The notes: generated from the sequence alone by a model not told the origin. A DNA stretch of 64,000 bases from Adineta ricciae (GCA_905250025.1 CAJNOJ010000131.1:124001-188000); one strand, 5' to 3'. Shown: positions 34,360 through 48,564, counted from the stretch's first letter. A program made the numbers and translations.

Positions 34360-37300
34360 ATGTCAAGATGGAAAGATTATTTCTTATGTATAAGCCTTTT
34401 ATACATAACGACAGGTTTGTTTTAATAATTAGTATTATCATCGGTATCTTTTTTTGTGCTTTCTAAGATGTACTACATGCGAAACAACCGGCGATTTATG
34501 TTCCAAGTGAAGTGTTTTCAGCGTCGAAAACGGAAAATAACTCGAAGATTTCCATAGAAAATACCACACATTCACTCTTGTCGACAGAGAATGAAAATCA
34601 TGATTTTCACTATCGAGAACCAGTTCCCTTGCACGAAGAAGCAGATAAGATAACGGAGTTTTCTCAGATAGATAATTTCACAAGTTCGTATGACGAAAGT
34701 GAATCATTGAATGAAACTCATCTTCTTCAAAAGCAATCCAACGATTCCAATATGTTCTTTGAAAATATCGCACGACATTTAAATGATCGGAAAATCATGC
34801 AATCACTCGTTCATTTGATTCCACCAAATCTATGGGCACAAATTCAAAATACTAATCGTTCATTTTTCCAACCGAATCAAACTCAGTACGTGAAACACAA
34901 TTTACCGAATCCTGTCATACTAGCTGAAGCAGCTGCACAAGCAGGTCTGCCGGGCCCTGGGCCATATTCCGTGCCCGAACATTTGTGGCCCCGAAATCCA
35001 TTATATGCCGTCACAAAGCCTTTCGTACTTCGTAAGTTTTCGTAAGAAAGATGTTAGGTGGAAGAAAAAGTGTTTTTTCCTTTTCAGCACAAAAACCGCG
35101 AGTTTCATCAACAACTACAACTACAACTTTACGACCACGGCCATTCGTACCTATCAAAGCCGCTCCACCGGTACCGATCAGCGAGAATAAACATTCCCTA
35201 TTCTTTCAAATAGGATTTTCATGTCCATATGGTGCCAAAGATATTCGTTATCCTGATCGGCGATTGTGCAATATGTATTTCACTTGTTCATTATCAGGTT
35301 TACCCGAACCAAATCTTTGTCCTGAAGGTTATCTGTTTTCTGACGTCACACGCGATTGTGAAATCGCTTCACGTGTCAGTTGTGGTGATCGATTATCCGC
35401 TTTTTTTGAAACTGAAGAAACCAAATCTGTTCTACCAACAACAACTTCATTACCACCACTGCCACCACGTACGTCTTCTCCATCATCATCATCACGATTA
35501 AATTCACCTGTTATTAATGCTACGATTGAATGTGCTCTTGGCGCAGATGGTTATTACGAAGATCCATTGTATTGTAACATTTACCATCATTGCATCGGTG
35601 GCATTGATTACATCGAACCTTGTCCGAACCAATTAGCTTGGAATGAGCAACGTAAAATGTGTGATTGGTAATGAACCGTTTTCTCTTCGAGATATTTATT
35701 TTTCGACGAACATTTTTTTGCAGGGCAACGAATGTCAATTGTACAGGAAAAACTATGCCAGTTATGAAAAGCAAAACATCATTTTGTACCAATCGACCAG
35801 ACGGTCGCTACCCATCAGAAACTTATTGTAATGTATTTCATCATTGCATTGGAGGAATGGATAATATAGTTCGATGTACGGGAGAATTGCAATGGGACGA
35901 TGTGAAGAAAGAATGCGGATGGAAATCATCAGTTAGATGTGGTCCACCGAAAAAAATGTTACCCAACGATAGCAAGCATAATTCTACGTTTTGCACTGGA
36001 AAACCTGATGGGTAGGTAGCTTTGTCCTTAAAAACAAATTTACTTCTTTTTATTCGGTATTCATATAAGCTGGTCAGATGTGGATTAGGTTTTGTTTAAT
36101 AACTGATCTCTTTCGCAAGGTCAAAGGGATATATCCCAGCTGATCTTTTTGGCTTCAGCTTAGGTTATGAAACCTACTAACGATGCATCTTCGTAGATTA
36201 GAATATTTGCAAAATACAATCATTTTTTATTTTATCTTGCATGTATAGATCATATCCGAATGAAGAGTATTGTAATGTTTACCATGTCTGTGAATCGGGC
36301 AGTGACAGCATACGCCAGTGTCCAAATCAACTGTTTTGGGATAATGAACAACAAAAATGCGAATGGTCGAATAAAGTTCATTGCTCAGGACGAACGCTCG
36401 TCGCTCTCTCAATGGAATCTAATATGTTTTGTATGGAAAAATCCGATGGTTTTTACATAGATCCCCAATGTAAGTTGTCTTTCTTCAAAATCCGTGTGAT
36501 GTTATTGAGACTTTAGATTGTAATGTTTATCATCAATGTATGGCTGATATCGATGTGAAATTGCAGTGTCCCGAGCGCTTAGTATTTAATGAAACATTGA
36601 AACGATGTGATTGGCCGGAAACGACAAATTGTAAGAGTGGAAATATATTAGTTGAAGACGACGATAACAATTACAAAGGTTTTTGTGCTGATAAAGTAAA
36701 GCGAGAGCGCATTTGTCTTGAGAATAACGAGATGACACTTGATTTTTATTTAGCCAAATGGAAATTTTGCTCATGAAAGATATTGCAATCGTTATTATAT
36801 TTGTCAAAATGGTAAAGACGTGGTTTTCACTTGCCAGAACAATTTACGATACTCCATTGAAAAAAATGAATGTGATTGGGCTATCAATGTCAATTGTCAC
36901 GGCAAAGAAGATTACATGTGGGAAGGAATCCAAGAGAACTTTTGTAAACGTTTAGTAAGTCTCGCTTCGGCTACTGTTTTCATTGTACTTTGCATGTGAA
37001 CTTCAATAGCCGGATGGAAACTATGCCGACACGAGATACTGTAATAAGTTCCATCAATGCCAAGCAGCAATGGACTATCCGAAACGTTGTCCGAATCGGT
37101 TGATGTTCAATGAAGAAACGAAAGAATGCGATTGGGAAGATAAAGTTGATTGCAAAAAACGAGAGAAGTTCATTGGTAATGAATTTGATTGTGTTCACAT
37201 TCTTCTGATTTTCAATTGTTGCATCATAGATACCGAAGGATTGGATGAAGCAGTGCGACCAGGATCAAACAACACTCGAGGTCGATCAACAAAATTTTGT

Positions 37301-38475
37301 ATGGTGAAAGAAAATGGAGATTATGCGGATTTGTATTATTGCAATGTTTATCATAATTGTCATGGAGGTTTTGATACAATTCAATACTGTACACACGGAT
37401 TAGTAAGTAAACAGGTTTGAAAGGTTGAAATGACATTTTCGTGCAGGTATGGCGACAAGAAAGTGACTCTGTTGGTCGTTGTGATTGGTCAAAAGAACGA
37501 ACACCGGATGGAGTGGATTGCGAGGGAAAAGCTTTGTAAGAACAACAAACCATTGTTCACAATTCAGTTTCCTTCTGTCTGTAGATTTTTTGCAGAGAAA
37601 CTAGGCGAAACGGATATTCTGGCGAATCTACGTTCGGAATTCTGCATCAGTAAAGGTCCTGGTTTATATGAGCATCAACGTTACTGTGATTTGTATCTCC
37701 AATGTAACGAACAGGGCGTCGGTGTAACAATGGAATGCAGTCGTATGTATTTGATGACTTGAAAATAAAGGAATGTCTGGTTCTTTTTTTATTGTAAATG
37801 AACAGCTGGTCTCGTATTTAACGAAAAGAAGAAAGAATGTGATTATCAAGGAAACCAAAATGATGAATCAAAGGGAACACTTTGTTTACAACCACGAAGT
37901 TTTCTTCGTTCAAAGCCCAAGACTGAGCAAGCATCGATTCTATTCGAAGGAACCGATGCGACTGGACAATTCCCGTAAATATAACATGTTTTCTCTTGCC
38001 AAATACAACGAGTCAAAATCTTTTTCGGCAAAATTTAGAACGCACTTCGATTGTAATAATAGAAATCAACAGGCAATGTTCGCTGACTCAGATTGGTGCA
38101 ATATCTATCACGTTTGTGTCGGAAGTCGAGATAATATCTTCTTATGCCCACCGGGAACGATATTTAACGAAACGGATCAAGGTTGTATGAATCGATTTGA
38201 CGGCACTAATTGTAATGGAACACGTTCTTATTATAAACCAACGATGAAACGTCAGAAACGTGATGATATACCGCAGAAATTACAAAGTTTTGCTCATTCA
38301 CAACAGATGCCCAAGAAAAATAATGATCAAATCATTCCAAATCAATGGAAAAAATTCTATCAGTCAAAACCAGTGAGATGTGTATTGATAAAATATCTTT
38401 TTCTCGAATTTTCTATTCATTTAGTTCAATCGAAAGCCTTCAAAATGGTTCGAGAACAAAAAGCCACTTGTTTAG
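34360..38475 (+). CDS. Secreted protein with ten chitin-binding type 2 domains
   Basis: Exons: 34360-34414, 34468-35031, 35088-35667, 35724-36011, 36249-36469, 36517-36695, 36754-36954, 37010-37175, 37231-37402, 37447-37535, 37585-37742, 37806-37974, 38039-38372, 38425-38475. The start ATG at 34360 with a 53-bp first intron gives a signal peptide (MSRWKDYFLCISLLYITTDVLHA). A Glu/Ser/Thr-rich region is followed by ten peritrophin-A (ChtBD2, CBM14) domains with the six-cysteine pattern and Y-C-N-x-Y/F-H-x-C core (YCNIYHHCIGG, YCNVFHHC, YCNVYHVC, YCNVYHQC, YCNRYYIC, YCNKFHQC, YCNVYHNC, YCDLYLQC, WCNIYHVC). Such proteins bind chitin in cuticle, gut lining or jaw/egg-shell matrices. The last exon may differ: another frame through 38425-38539 codes a GPI-signal-like tail. 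Confidence 0.86.
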
Positions 38476-38613
38476 CATTCCGCAATACACATTGACTCTT
38501 CTAATCATATTCTTTTTTCTGTTCCTCTCTTGTGCGTAGCAATATTTTATTTCCATTAGCTTAATAAAAGAGAACAAATCTACTGATTATAACTGTAAAA
38601 CAAAGTAACTCTC

Positions 38614-39936
<1,323 letters not shown>

Positions 39937-40560
39937 GATGATAAACTTGATTTCACTTTTTTGCCTGCTTCACCCACACCCTCTTGGTTCGAAATGTTTC
40001 ATATGCGTATTCCTCGATTTTGTTACTTTCTCTTTGTTATTTTAATGGTTAAGTGCTGAAAGCATTAACCTTCTTCAAATTTTCGCTTTTGTTTATTTTC
40101 GAGGCACATTAACAAATGGATGTTTTATTTTAGAAAAAGAAATTCAAGCAAATCTCTCTTTCTATATGAACGAGAAATGAAAAGATGTTCAATGAATCAT
40201 TGTGCGAACCTCTTGATGATCGTATAACGACTTGTATTTCTACAGATAATCAACTTTTATTATTCGTTTTCGTTTGTTTTTCTTTTGCTGAGAATGAATA
40301 ACAATCAACGATCTCCAATCCTACATACATAGTACGTACGGAGAAACGTTTGCATGAATAGCACAAAAAAACGTATAGAAAATGTGAACAATAATAACAA
40401 AATCATTTGCTGGTAGTCAATGGCAAGAGAAGAAGTGACAGGTGATCAGATTCGAATTCTAAACGTAGGTAACTAATGATAATGTTAACTTCTAAGTAAT
40501 GACGACTAGATTTAACAAATAAATGAACGTTTAGCACCACGTTTAGCATTTGCCAAACAT
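39937..40560 (-). other. Intergenic
   Basis: Between TDH and PPTC7, both minus. No gene seen; it holds the TDH promoter side. Confidence 0.4.
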
Positions 40561-42277
40561 TCATCCACATTTAGACGTTACAATCGCTAATAACACGGTG
40601 ACGTCATCAGGTTTTCCACCTAAAAATAGAGAAGAATATATCAATATTATTTGGACTAAACAAATATTTTCTTTGCATGTCATTCTTTCAACAAATTTTC
40701 TTTTGTACGCGAACAGTTTAGTACGAAAGAGAAGAGTAAATCAGCACATACCGATAATATTGATGCCGAGTGCTTTTTTCGCGTTTTTAGCAAATGGAGA
40801 ATTGAATTTCGGATCATGACCATTGTCTAATGCGCGTTTGGCTAGCGCATGTGCGATTTGCTGTAAATTATCAAGTGTTGGTTCCTAAAATAAATGGAAA
40901 TTATCTTTAAAAAAAAAGCACGTTCATGTTGCATTTTATTGTTTTTTTTCCCCAAGCATAGGTACTTTCTTATCAATAGCTGAAAGAATTCATCTGGAAT
41001 CATCAGTTGTATGTCTTCACTCTCTTGGATGTATCAACAAAAACAATGTCTGAGCGTACATATTAACCAGAACATTTCTAACGTCAATATATATTACTGA
41101 TGAATGTAAACATTATATCCATGTCTGTCACTAGCCGAGCTCAGCGAATTTTTCATAGTCAGAGAAAGAAATCTAATCGAGGTCAAATCGAATTCTTCCT
41201 TTCTCTCTTGCGACATGAAGAACATTTTTTGTGGAGATAAGATAAACTTACGGCGAGTTTGTTCACTTCTTCGAGTATAGTCGAATCTGGTAAATTATCC
41301 CATATGCCATCCGTAGCAACAAGAATACAATCGTTTTCTTCGACATTGAATGATGTTATTGATGCTTGTTCAGGGCTATGGAAAAGAAAGGAAGAACGTT
41401 GCTTTCATTTCTGAGAAAAATACAAAGTTCGATATACCGATCAGCAATTAAACGTTGACCTTTCATTTCTGGATGAATAGACAATTGAAACGGTGAATTA
41501 AAATAATGTTGCTGTTCTTGTGAACGATGTACAATCGCGTTTTTTCTTATAATTACAAATCCACTATCACCTAGATTTGCAGTATGTAAAATACTTTTCT
41601 CATGATGTAATGCAACGATACACGCCGTACTACTACCTACAAATGTCACAAAAATACATGGACCAATCAAAATTTATCGGTTTTTGTCTTACCAATAATG
41701 CATTGTTTCTCTTCTAGGAGTTGTTTGTAAGCTTTGGAAAGTAATTCTTTAAGAGTTAAAGGATTTAAATCGATTAGTTTATTATCTACGAGAGATTTGC
41801 ATGCTTCCATGAGAGAACTGGAGAATAGTGAAGGGTCGATGCCATGTTCGCGCCAACCACCGACGCCGTCCGCAACGCCTATATTTTCAAAAGAAATTAC
41901 TTTTCTTTTTGATAAAGCAAAGTATCTATACCAAGGAAATCTCCGAGTCGATTCTTAGCAGTGAAGAAAGCATCATCACCGTATACATTCGATCGATTGG
42001 TTCTTTGGATTTTGGGTGAATTTTTCTTCTTTCTCAAATGTCCTTTATCTTCATCCTCTTCGTCCTCGTGACCGTTGTATCCTGATGTTGCTGTTAGAAG
42101 ATGAACACTTCGTGTGATGGTCGGTGACGGGGTGATGGCAAGACGATTCGATTGTTGCGAATGATGAATCGACGAAGATGTCGATAAGCGTAATAAACTA
42201 TTGTATAGAAAGTTTTCTGCTTCGGTTCCACTAACTGCACGTGCAACTAGTCGAGCACAAATCGCTAATGATTGCAT
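40561..42277 (-). CDS. PPTC7: PP2C-family mitochondrial phosphatase, PPTC7-like
   Basis: Six exons (41932-42277, 41693-41878, 41438-41636, 41252-41375, 40752-40884, 40561-40619) give about 348 aa. The N-terminus SLAICARLVARAVSG matches the PPTC7 start. The catalytic core has [26 protein letters not shown] with the PP2C metal-binding DGVGG, then SSTACIVALHH, ILHTANLGDSGFVIIRK, HYFNSPFQLSI, ILVATDGIWDNLPD and GGKPDDVTVLLAIV, so every metal-ligand Asp is in place. Family role: Mn/Mg-dependent phosphatase of mitochondria, linked to coenzyme Q synthesis and mitophagy control. A Ser/Thr and acidic insert after the presequence (EDEEDEDKGHLRKKK) is longer than in vertebrates. Intron 4-5 is about 370 bp, unusually long here. 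Confidence 0.93.
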
Positions 42278-44063
42278 GTTTGTTACAGTTTATCTAAATG
42301 AATTCAATCGTGAACATGTCGATGAGGATGTTACCATAAATACTTTGAGAGAAAGTTTGACATCGGTTTTTTGACTAACTAAAGAAAAAGAATACAACAA
42401 GTTATTTATGATTTATTTCGACTACTCGAAAAGAAAAAGGCACTCGTAATCTTTTCTTTGTCTTAATATAATTTATGCAGTTTTAGACTACAGTATTGAT
42501 CTACTCTTTTCTTCGAACAGCGGAGACTACAAAAGAAAACAGAACGAATTTCTCTTCATTGAGCGGAATCTCTACATATTACACTATACAATGTCTTAAT
42601 AAAATTCGATTGAATCGAAAGAAATAACACGCGTTCATTACCTCAGCATTCGGCTGCTTCTTTTTCTCTATACAATCAGACGTTCGATGAATGTATAAAA
42701 ACATACTTGAATATTCTCAATGGATATATGATCGTCGGTATTGGTACTTATAAACATTACTCAGTCATCTGAGAACATTCGCTTCTGTTCTAATTTCTAC
42801 GAGTATGTACACATCGTACTTTCTAAATGACGAACACATTTTGTTATTCTAACTCAAGTGATCGATTGTTACTAAACTAACGATTGAAAATCAAAAAGAA
42901 AACAAAATAATCACCTGAAAATTGGCTGATTGACTAGTTAATAAGGACACCAATTAGCAAGAAATCTCCACGTAACGATTGTTTAATACGTTCACAGATA
43001 AGCAGATCTAGAACATCAATAAATAATTTCTTTTCCGCTCGTTATCTCTTGTTTAAAACAACAATAGGCTAAGACGATCTCCATCTCTCATTTTGACCGA
43101 CCATTCTTGATTGATAGAAACAAATCATACTTGACACAACAGCTTAACTGTGAGAACGACATTTGCAAGCAACGTCTTCTCATATAAACTATGTACATCT
43201 TCATGCGTTTTCTTTTTCCCTTCTCCATCTCTTCACAAAACAGTTGCACGACGGTTGTCATCATCATCATCATCATCATCATCACTCGTAAATTACAAAG
43301 TGATTCATAGTTAAAATGTGCATTGAAAAAGAAAAAAAGTCGACATGTATTTTACTTAGTGAACTGCAATGGTTAATCTCAGAATGTTGTGCACGAAAAA
43401 CAGGCGGACTTACATGTGATAAAATTTGCAATTAAAAAACGATTAATATTGAAAATATTGTTGAAAAAGATCAACTAGCTAGAAACGAGTTTTTTCTTTA
43501 TACTAAACATGCCCACGCATTTACACGCACACCCTTTTACATAATATAACGAGAAGTAATGTTGCTAGCGGGAGACGACGAGAAAAAGAAGACTGTCTGA
43601 TTTGTCGACTCGGACGAAAAGAGAAAAAAACGCACGTTATACGATAGGAAGAGAAAGAAGAAAGAGAACACATGACTGTGGGGCAAAGTACAGTTAGTGT
43701 TCGTCAGTAGAACAGAAAGAAAGAAAACTAGAAGAAACGTAAAGAACGAGAGAATCTCATTACCATCAATTGGATTATATTATAGTACTCGTGAAATATT
43801 CTTGGTCTATCATCTACCAATGAGAAAGAGCTGGGATCGATTAAGTTTTTGATGTTATTTTATTGATCTATGTTAAATAAGGTCGAAGAAAAACAAACAG
43901 ACCAGCCCGAAAACAATTTGAAAGTGTTCATGACATACACACATATAACAATGAAGAGGAAAAAACGACTATCCATAAAAAAAAGCGCGAAGGGAATGTC
44001 ATGATATGAGCATGTGCGTTTTATTTCCGTTCTTTTGTTTATAAACATTCAAATAATAATAAA
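42278..44063. other. Intergenic
   Basis: Between the PPTC7 start and the PDIA6 stop. AT-rich, with purine-rich runs near 43620-43740 and a (TCA)9 microsatellite. No supported gene. Confidence 0.45.
43258..43284. repeat. (TCA)9 microsatellite
   Basis: Nine uninterrupted TCA units. Confidence 0.9.
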
Positions 44064-45879
44064 TTAGAGATCAACTTTTTTCTTCTTTGCATTCAAGTCA
44101 TCTTCATCATCATCCAAATTAACATCGCTAAGATCAATGTCTTCAACGACTTCTAATTTGCCATCTTTACCATCCCAGGGTTCGCTAGTTTCAACCGTTG
44201 GTAATTTACCATCTGCGACACCACTTAAGGGAACAAGCGGACTTGTTAAACGACCAGTCGATAGCTCCTTTAAGAATGCGCTGATACCCGATTCACTAAA
44301 GGAACCTTTCAAGACAACATATTTGCCTTTACGCGCATTAATTGCTACTTGAGCTGGATACCCAAAACCACCGATTCCAACACTTTCTTCAAGTTTTGGT
44401 TGACGAAAGGCTTCAACCCATAACCAACCCCAACCGTTACGTTTATAAGTTTCACCAAACTTTTTCAACATAGCGATATGTTTGTTGCGGCATGCTGATT
44501 GACAGTCGAGGATGTTAGGTAAAAATGAGATGATGCATAATTGTTTTTCCGCGCAATTGCTATCTAAAACAGCTTGGTCGGTGATTTCAATCACTTCCGG
44601 TGGAGGAATATTTGCTTGATGTTTATCCAGAGCCCAAGCAACGATGTCCTACAGAAAAGAAATTTGAAATTAATGATAATGTTTTCTTTCTATCGATTGA
44701 TAGATAGACATACGCCTGAACTACGTCCGCCATTGTAATCTTCAGCTTGACCATCTTTTCGGCCGGCGGGAAAGAACTTGATGGTTGGGAAACCTTGAAT
44801 GCCATATCGTTGAGCTAATTGAGTGTGAACAGTAGCATCAACAACACCCAAATTAACTTTGCCTTTCAATTCAGTTGCAGCACGAGCCCATTCTGGTGCT
44901 AAATTCTTGCAATCTATGCGAACATAGATGGTAGGAATGTCCAAGTACAAACGAATCTACTTACGTCCACACCATGGAGCCACTAAAAAAGAAAAAAGAA
45001 ACATCAATAGTAAAACAACTAGTCTAATCTTTGCAAGGTGAATTATGTGAATGAGTAAAAAAGTATTACTTATACATAAATCTCTTCAATGTCACTCGAC
45101 ATACTTTCAACTACATTTGCGTACCAATAAATAACAAAGTACTTCACTAACCGAAGAAGTTACTCTTTACCAAACTTGATCTAGTTTTGAATAATAACAA
45201 AAACTAAGCCCACTTACTGAATTCAACCAACCATGGTTCTTCAGAATCGAGAACAGTTGACTAGAAATACAAAGTATATTCAGTATGGCGTCGAAATAAG
45301 AATGATCAATCTACCTGAAAGTTGCTGTCTGTTAATTCTACGGCATCTTTGCCACCATTTCCACTACTACCACCACCGCTGCTTCCACTGCCTCCCCGTT
45401 TACCTAATCGTTCGTTAACAATTGTTCTCAATTGGCTAAGAGCTTCTTGAACGATCGCATCAGCTGTTCGACCACCTTGATAGTTAGAGGGCGAGCGTTT
45501 GTTCGTTCCAAAGATTTTGATCGTTGGGAAACCGGATACACCATATTGTTGGCCGAGAGATTTGTGATTATCAGCATCGACTGCACCGATTTTAACAATA
45601 CCTTTTAGAGCTGTTGCAGCTCGTTTCCATTCCGGTGTTAAACTTTGACAATCTGTTGAAAAATAAAAGCGATAAACTTAAATGATGAAATCTCAGAAAG
45701 ACTTGATACATACGACCACACCATGGCGCGTAGAATTCGACAATCCATAGATCTGAACTTTGTACGACAAGTCGGTCAAAGTTAGATGGATCTAGTTGAA
45801 CGACATCGTCATTTGAACTGTAAAATCCATTGACAGATGCGACGAGAGCAAAGGCAAATAGCACCGCTGACGAGAACAT
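44064..45879 (-). CDS. PDIA6: Protein disulfide isomerase A6 (P5)
   Basis: Six exons (45714-45879, 45315-45652, 45218-45260, 44965-44982, 44714-44913, 44064-44648) give about 449 aa. Signal peptide [18 protein letters not shown]; thioredoxin domain a0 ([35 protein letters not shown]); a Gly/Ser linker; second thioredoxin domain ([31 protein letters not shown]); a redox-inactive third domain ([29 protein letters not shown]); and an acidic tail. Both WCGHC sites are split by introns, and the second is coded partly by an 18-nt microexon. The chain ends KKKKVDL instead of a KDEL-type signal. Family role: ER thiol oxidoreductase for folding and stress-sensor control. Confidence 0.94.
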
Positions 45880-46272
45880 GTTCGATGTAATCTAAAATTG
45901 TTGTGTATGATGAAATGTGTAAGTAAAGACGAAACCTAATCCTTTTTTTTCAACTAACGAACTTATTGTGTTTGTTCTATCGTAGAACATCTCTTCCCCA
46001 ATCACGATACAGCGCGTTTGATCGATGCGATGGCCCTATCAGAATTGATTTCGTAGCCTTTTAAAGCACTTTTGACAAAACACACAGAAATTTTTTTCGC
46101 AATGAAATTTTTGATTTTTATGTTTGAAAAAGTTTGAAATATCTTCACCGAGAAATCATTCATTAAAAAGCCATTATACCTAGCGCTGTTTCTGATTGGT
46201 CGATTTGTTGCACGCCAGCTCATACCCTTAAAAGTTAACTTTTACTACTAAATTTTGAAAAGTAAAGGAAAT
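45880..46272. promoter_or_regulatory. Divergent promoter region of PDIA6 and MDH2
   Basis: 393 bp between the two start codons. It contains an ATTGG (inverted CCAAT) at about 46196-46200 and GC-richer patches near 46010-46030. A 73-codon minus ORF here is not supported as a gene. Confidence 0.45.
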
Positions 46273-47553
46273 ATGAATCAAACTCCAGCATTACTCAAAT
46301 CTTTCATCTTATCTGTCACTCCAAAACTCATCCGTTATGCTTCCACTGCATCTACACCAGCACATACTGTATTTCATCCGATTCCTTTTTAAAATCTCTC
46401 ATCTAAAACTTTGTTTCTCTTCCAATAGAAAAGAGTTGCAGTTCTGGGCGCAAGTGGTGGCATCGGACAACCACTCTCTCTCCTATTGAAACTCAGTCCA
46501 TTGATAAGTGATCTATCTCTCTATGATATTCAACATACAAAAGGTGTCGGTGCTGATCTCAGTCATATTGAAACACGAGCCAAAGTCAAAGCTTATGTTG
46601 GCAAAGACGAATTAGCAGATGCATTGAAAGGCATGGATCTCGTAGTTATTCCAGCTGGTGTGCCAAGAAAACCTGGTAATAATTTTTCTTTCAAAAATTT
46701 TTGCTAAATTGATCTTTCTCTGAAGGAATGACTCGTGATGACTTGTTCAATACGAATGCAACTATCGTTGCCGATCTTGTTACTGCCTGTGCAAAGAATT
46801 GTCCACGCGCAGTCATCGCTATTATTGCCAATCCGGTTAATTCGACCGTACCAATCGCTGCTGAAGTCATGAAAGCACATAATGTCTATGATGAGAAGAA
46901 AATCGTTGGTGTTACTACATTAGATGTTGTTCGAGCATCAACATTCGTTGCCGAAGCTAAAGTCTGTCGAAGAAAATACATTTCTTTATTGAATTTCGCA
47001 TCTCTACTATCTTTTACAGGGTCTTGATCCTACACGAGTTTTCGTTCCTGTCATCGGTGGCCACTCAGGAAACACGATAATTCCACTATTATCACAAGTT
47101 TCTCCGCCAGTGTCATTCTCTCAACAGGAATTAACTACTTTAACGAATCGAATTCAAAATGCCGGCACCGAAGTTGTGGAAGCCAAAGCAGGTGCTGGTA
47201 GTGCAACATTATCCATGGCACATGCTGGTGCAAGATTCTCTTTCTCAGTCCTTGAAGCATTGAATGGCAAAGAAGGTGTTGTTGAATGCGGTTATATCTC
47301 TTCACAAGAAACTGAATTCAAATATTTTGCTACGCCGCTTCTTTTTGGTGTAAGTGAACAGTTTTTTTCTCATGTTTTCAATGATTCATTTTTGGATATA
47401 TTTATTTAGCGCAATGGTGTCGAGAAAAGTATGGGCGTTGGAAAATTATCGGAATTCGAAACAAAATTAATTGAAAAGGCGAAAAAAGAGTTGAATGGAA
47501 ACATTCAAAATGGCGTGGAATTCGCGAAACAATATCTCGCTAAATCAAAATAA
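46273..47553 (+). CDS. MDH2: Malate dehydrogenase, mitochondrial
   Basis: Five exons (46273-46368, 46429-46675, 46726-46961, 47020-47349, 47410-47553) give about 350 aa, normal length. A presequence ([19 protein letters not shown]) is followed by the NAD-binding [19 protein letters not shown], the substrate arginine segment [43 protein letters not shown] and the catalytic [13 protein letters not shown]. It interconverts malate and oxaloacetate with NAD in the TCA cycle. The exon phases agree throughout. Its 5' end is divergent from PDIA6, and TMEM258 begins 110 bp past its stop on the same strand. Confidence 0.96.
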
Positions 47554-47627
47554 TCTCTCCTTTTTTTTTGTTTATGACAATTTTTCTACCATTTGTCTTT
47601 CGGAAATCAATTCCATGAGATAAGAAA

Positions 47628-47642
47628 ATGCATTTCTTTCAG
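47628..47642 (+). promoter_or_regulatory. Possible trans-splice acceptor upstream of TMEM258
   Basis: ATGCATTTCTTTCAG is a strong splice acceptor only 22 bp before the TMEM258 ATG, inside the 110-bp MDH2-TMEM258 gap, with no obvious donor after the MDH2 stop. It fits leader trans-splicing of a downstream cistron, or the end of an intron in MDH2 3' sequence. Confidence 0.4.
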
Positions 47643-47663
47643 ATAAATATCTAACCGACAAAA

Positions 47664-48007
47664 ATGGTTCGTTTAAACGTTGATCAAATGAGTCGATATG
47701 TTAGTCCGGTTAACCCAACAACATATCCAACACTTAGTATATCATTATTAGGTGAGAAACAAGTTCCACTCGATAAGCGAGTTCTAACTTTCGATTTAGG
47801 CATTGGTCTTTTCTTAATGGCATGGTTTTTCGTCTACGAAGTGACAGGTACAAAATACACACGTGCTTGGAAAAAAGAAGTTCTTCTTGCACTGTAAGTT
47901 TAACATGTAAACTTTCAATAACTGCCCTTTGTAATTTTAGTATCGCATCATTCTTTCTTGGTTACGGTGGTCTATTTCTTCTACTCTGGGTGGGAATTTA
48001 TGTTTAA
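47664..48007 (+). CDS. TMEM258: TMEM258, oligosaccharyltransferase subunit
   Basis: Three exons (47664-47751, 47800-47893, 47941-48007) give about 82 aa. The diagnostic start MSRYVSPVNP, first membrane helix (IGLFLMAWFFVYEVTGTKYTR) and last helix ending GYGGLFLLLWVGIYV match the family end to end. An in-frame 48-bp intron at 47752-47799 would otherwise add 16 residues that the family lacks. A few extra residues (MVRLNVDQ) precede the usual start. The role is N-glycosylation in the ER membrane as a small OST component, functionally near PDIA6 but probably not co-regulated with it. Confidence 0.95.
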
Positions 48008-48564
48008 ACAAAAGCCAAACTCGACATTTATCTTTTGACTTCTTCTTCGTCGCCACGTTTCTGTTGTTTACCGATTCTTGTCTGTTTTTACAACAACAAA
48101 ATTTATCTTTTGATTCTTAGATTAATAAAGTCTAAAATAAAAATAAACGAATGACATGTTTCAATAAACTGAACTTTAACCGTAAGCGCTTTGTCCATGT
48201 CTCAATCACGCGTAGTAAACGTGATAAGAAAACATCGTCGGTCAAATGTTTGTCGTTGTATATTAACATCCATTGAAATGTGTTCGTAGCGTCACTCACG
48301 TAAGTATCAATAAAGGCTTATTACTGTCCTTGAAAACTTTTATTCGCAAAAAACATTGTAGACATACATTTACATCCCTTATCGGATCATTTGACGTACA
48401 CAAATATATCTTTATCATATTGCGAACTTCGCTGACGGGGCGCAAACTACGCTCGAAGGGTTAAATTTGAACAAGACTTATTTTTGTTTTCCTTACAATT
48501 ATTCGTTTTGAAACACGACACGTACGTCATTTCTTTTTGCAATTGCGCCCTTCTGTGCCCAATT
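48008..48564 (+). other. Intergenic
   Basis: Contains the TMEM258 3' UTR with AATAAA-like sites near 48125 and 48146. No gene seen. Confidence 0.4.

Noticed and set aside
48311..48333. GGCTTATTAC resembling the start of a bdelloid spliced leader
   Set aside because: Only about ten bases agree from memory and no donor follows at the leader boundary; chance match.
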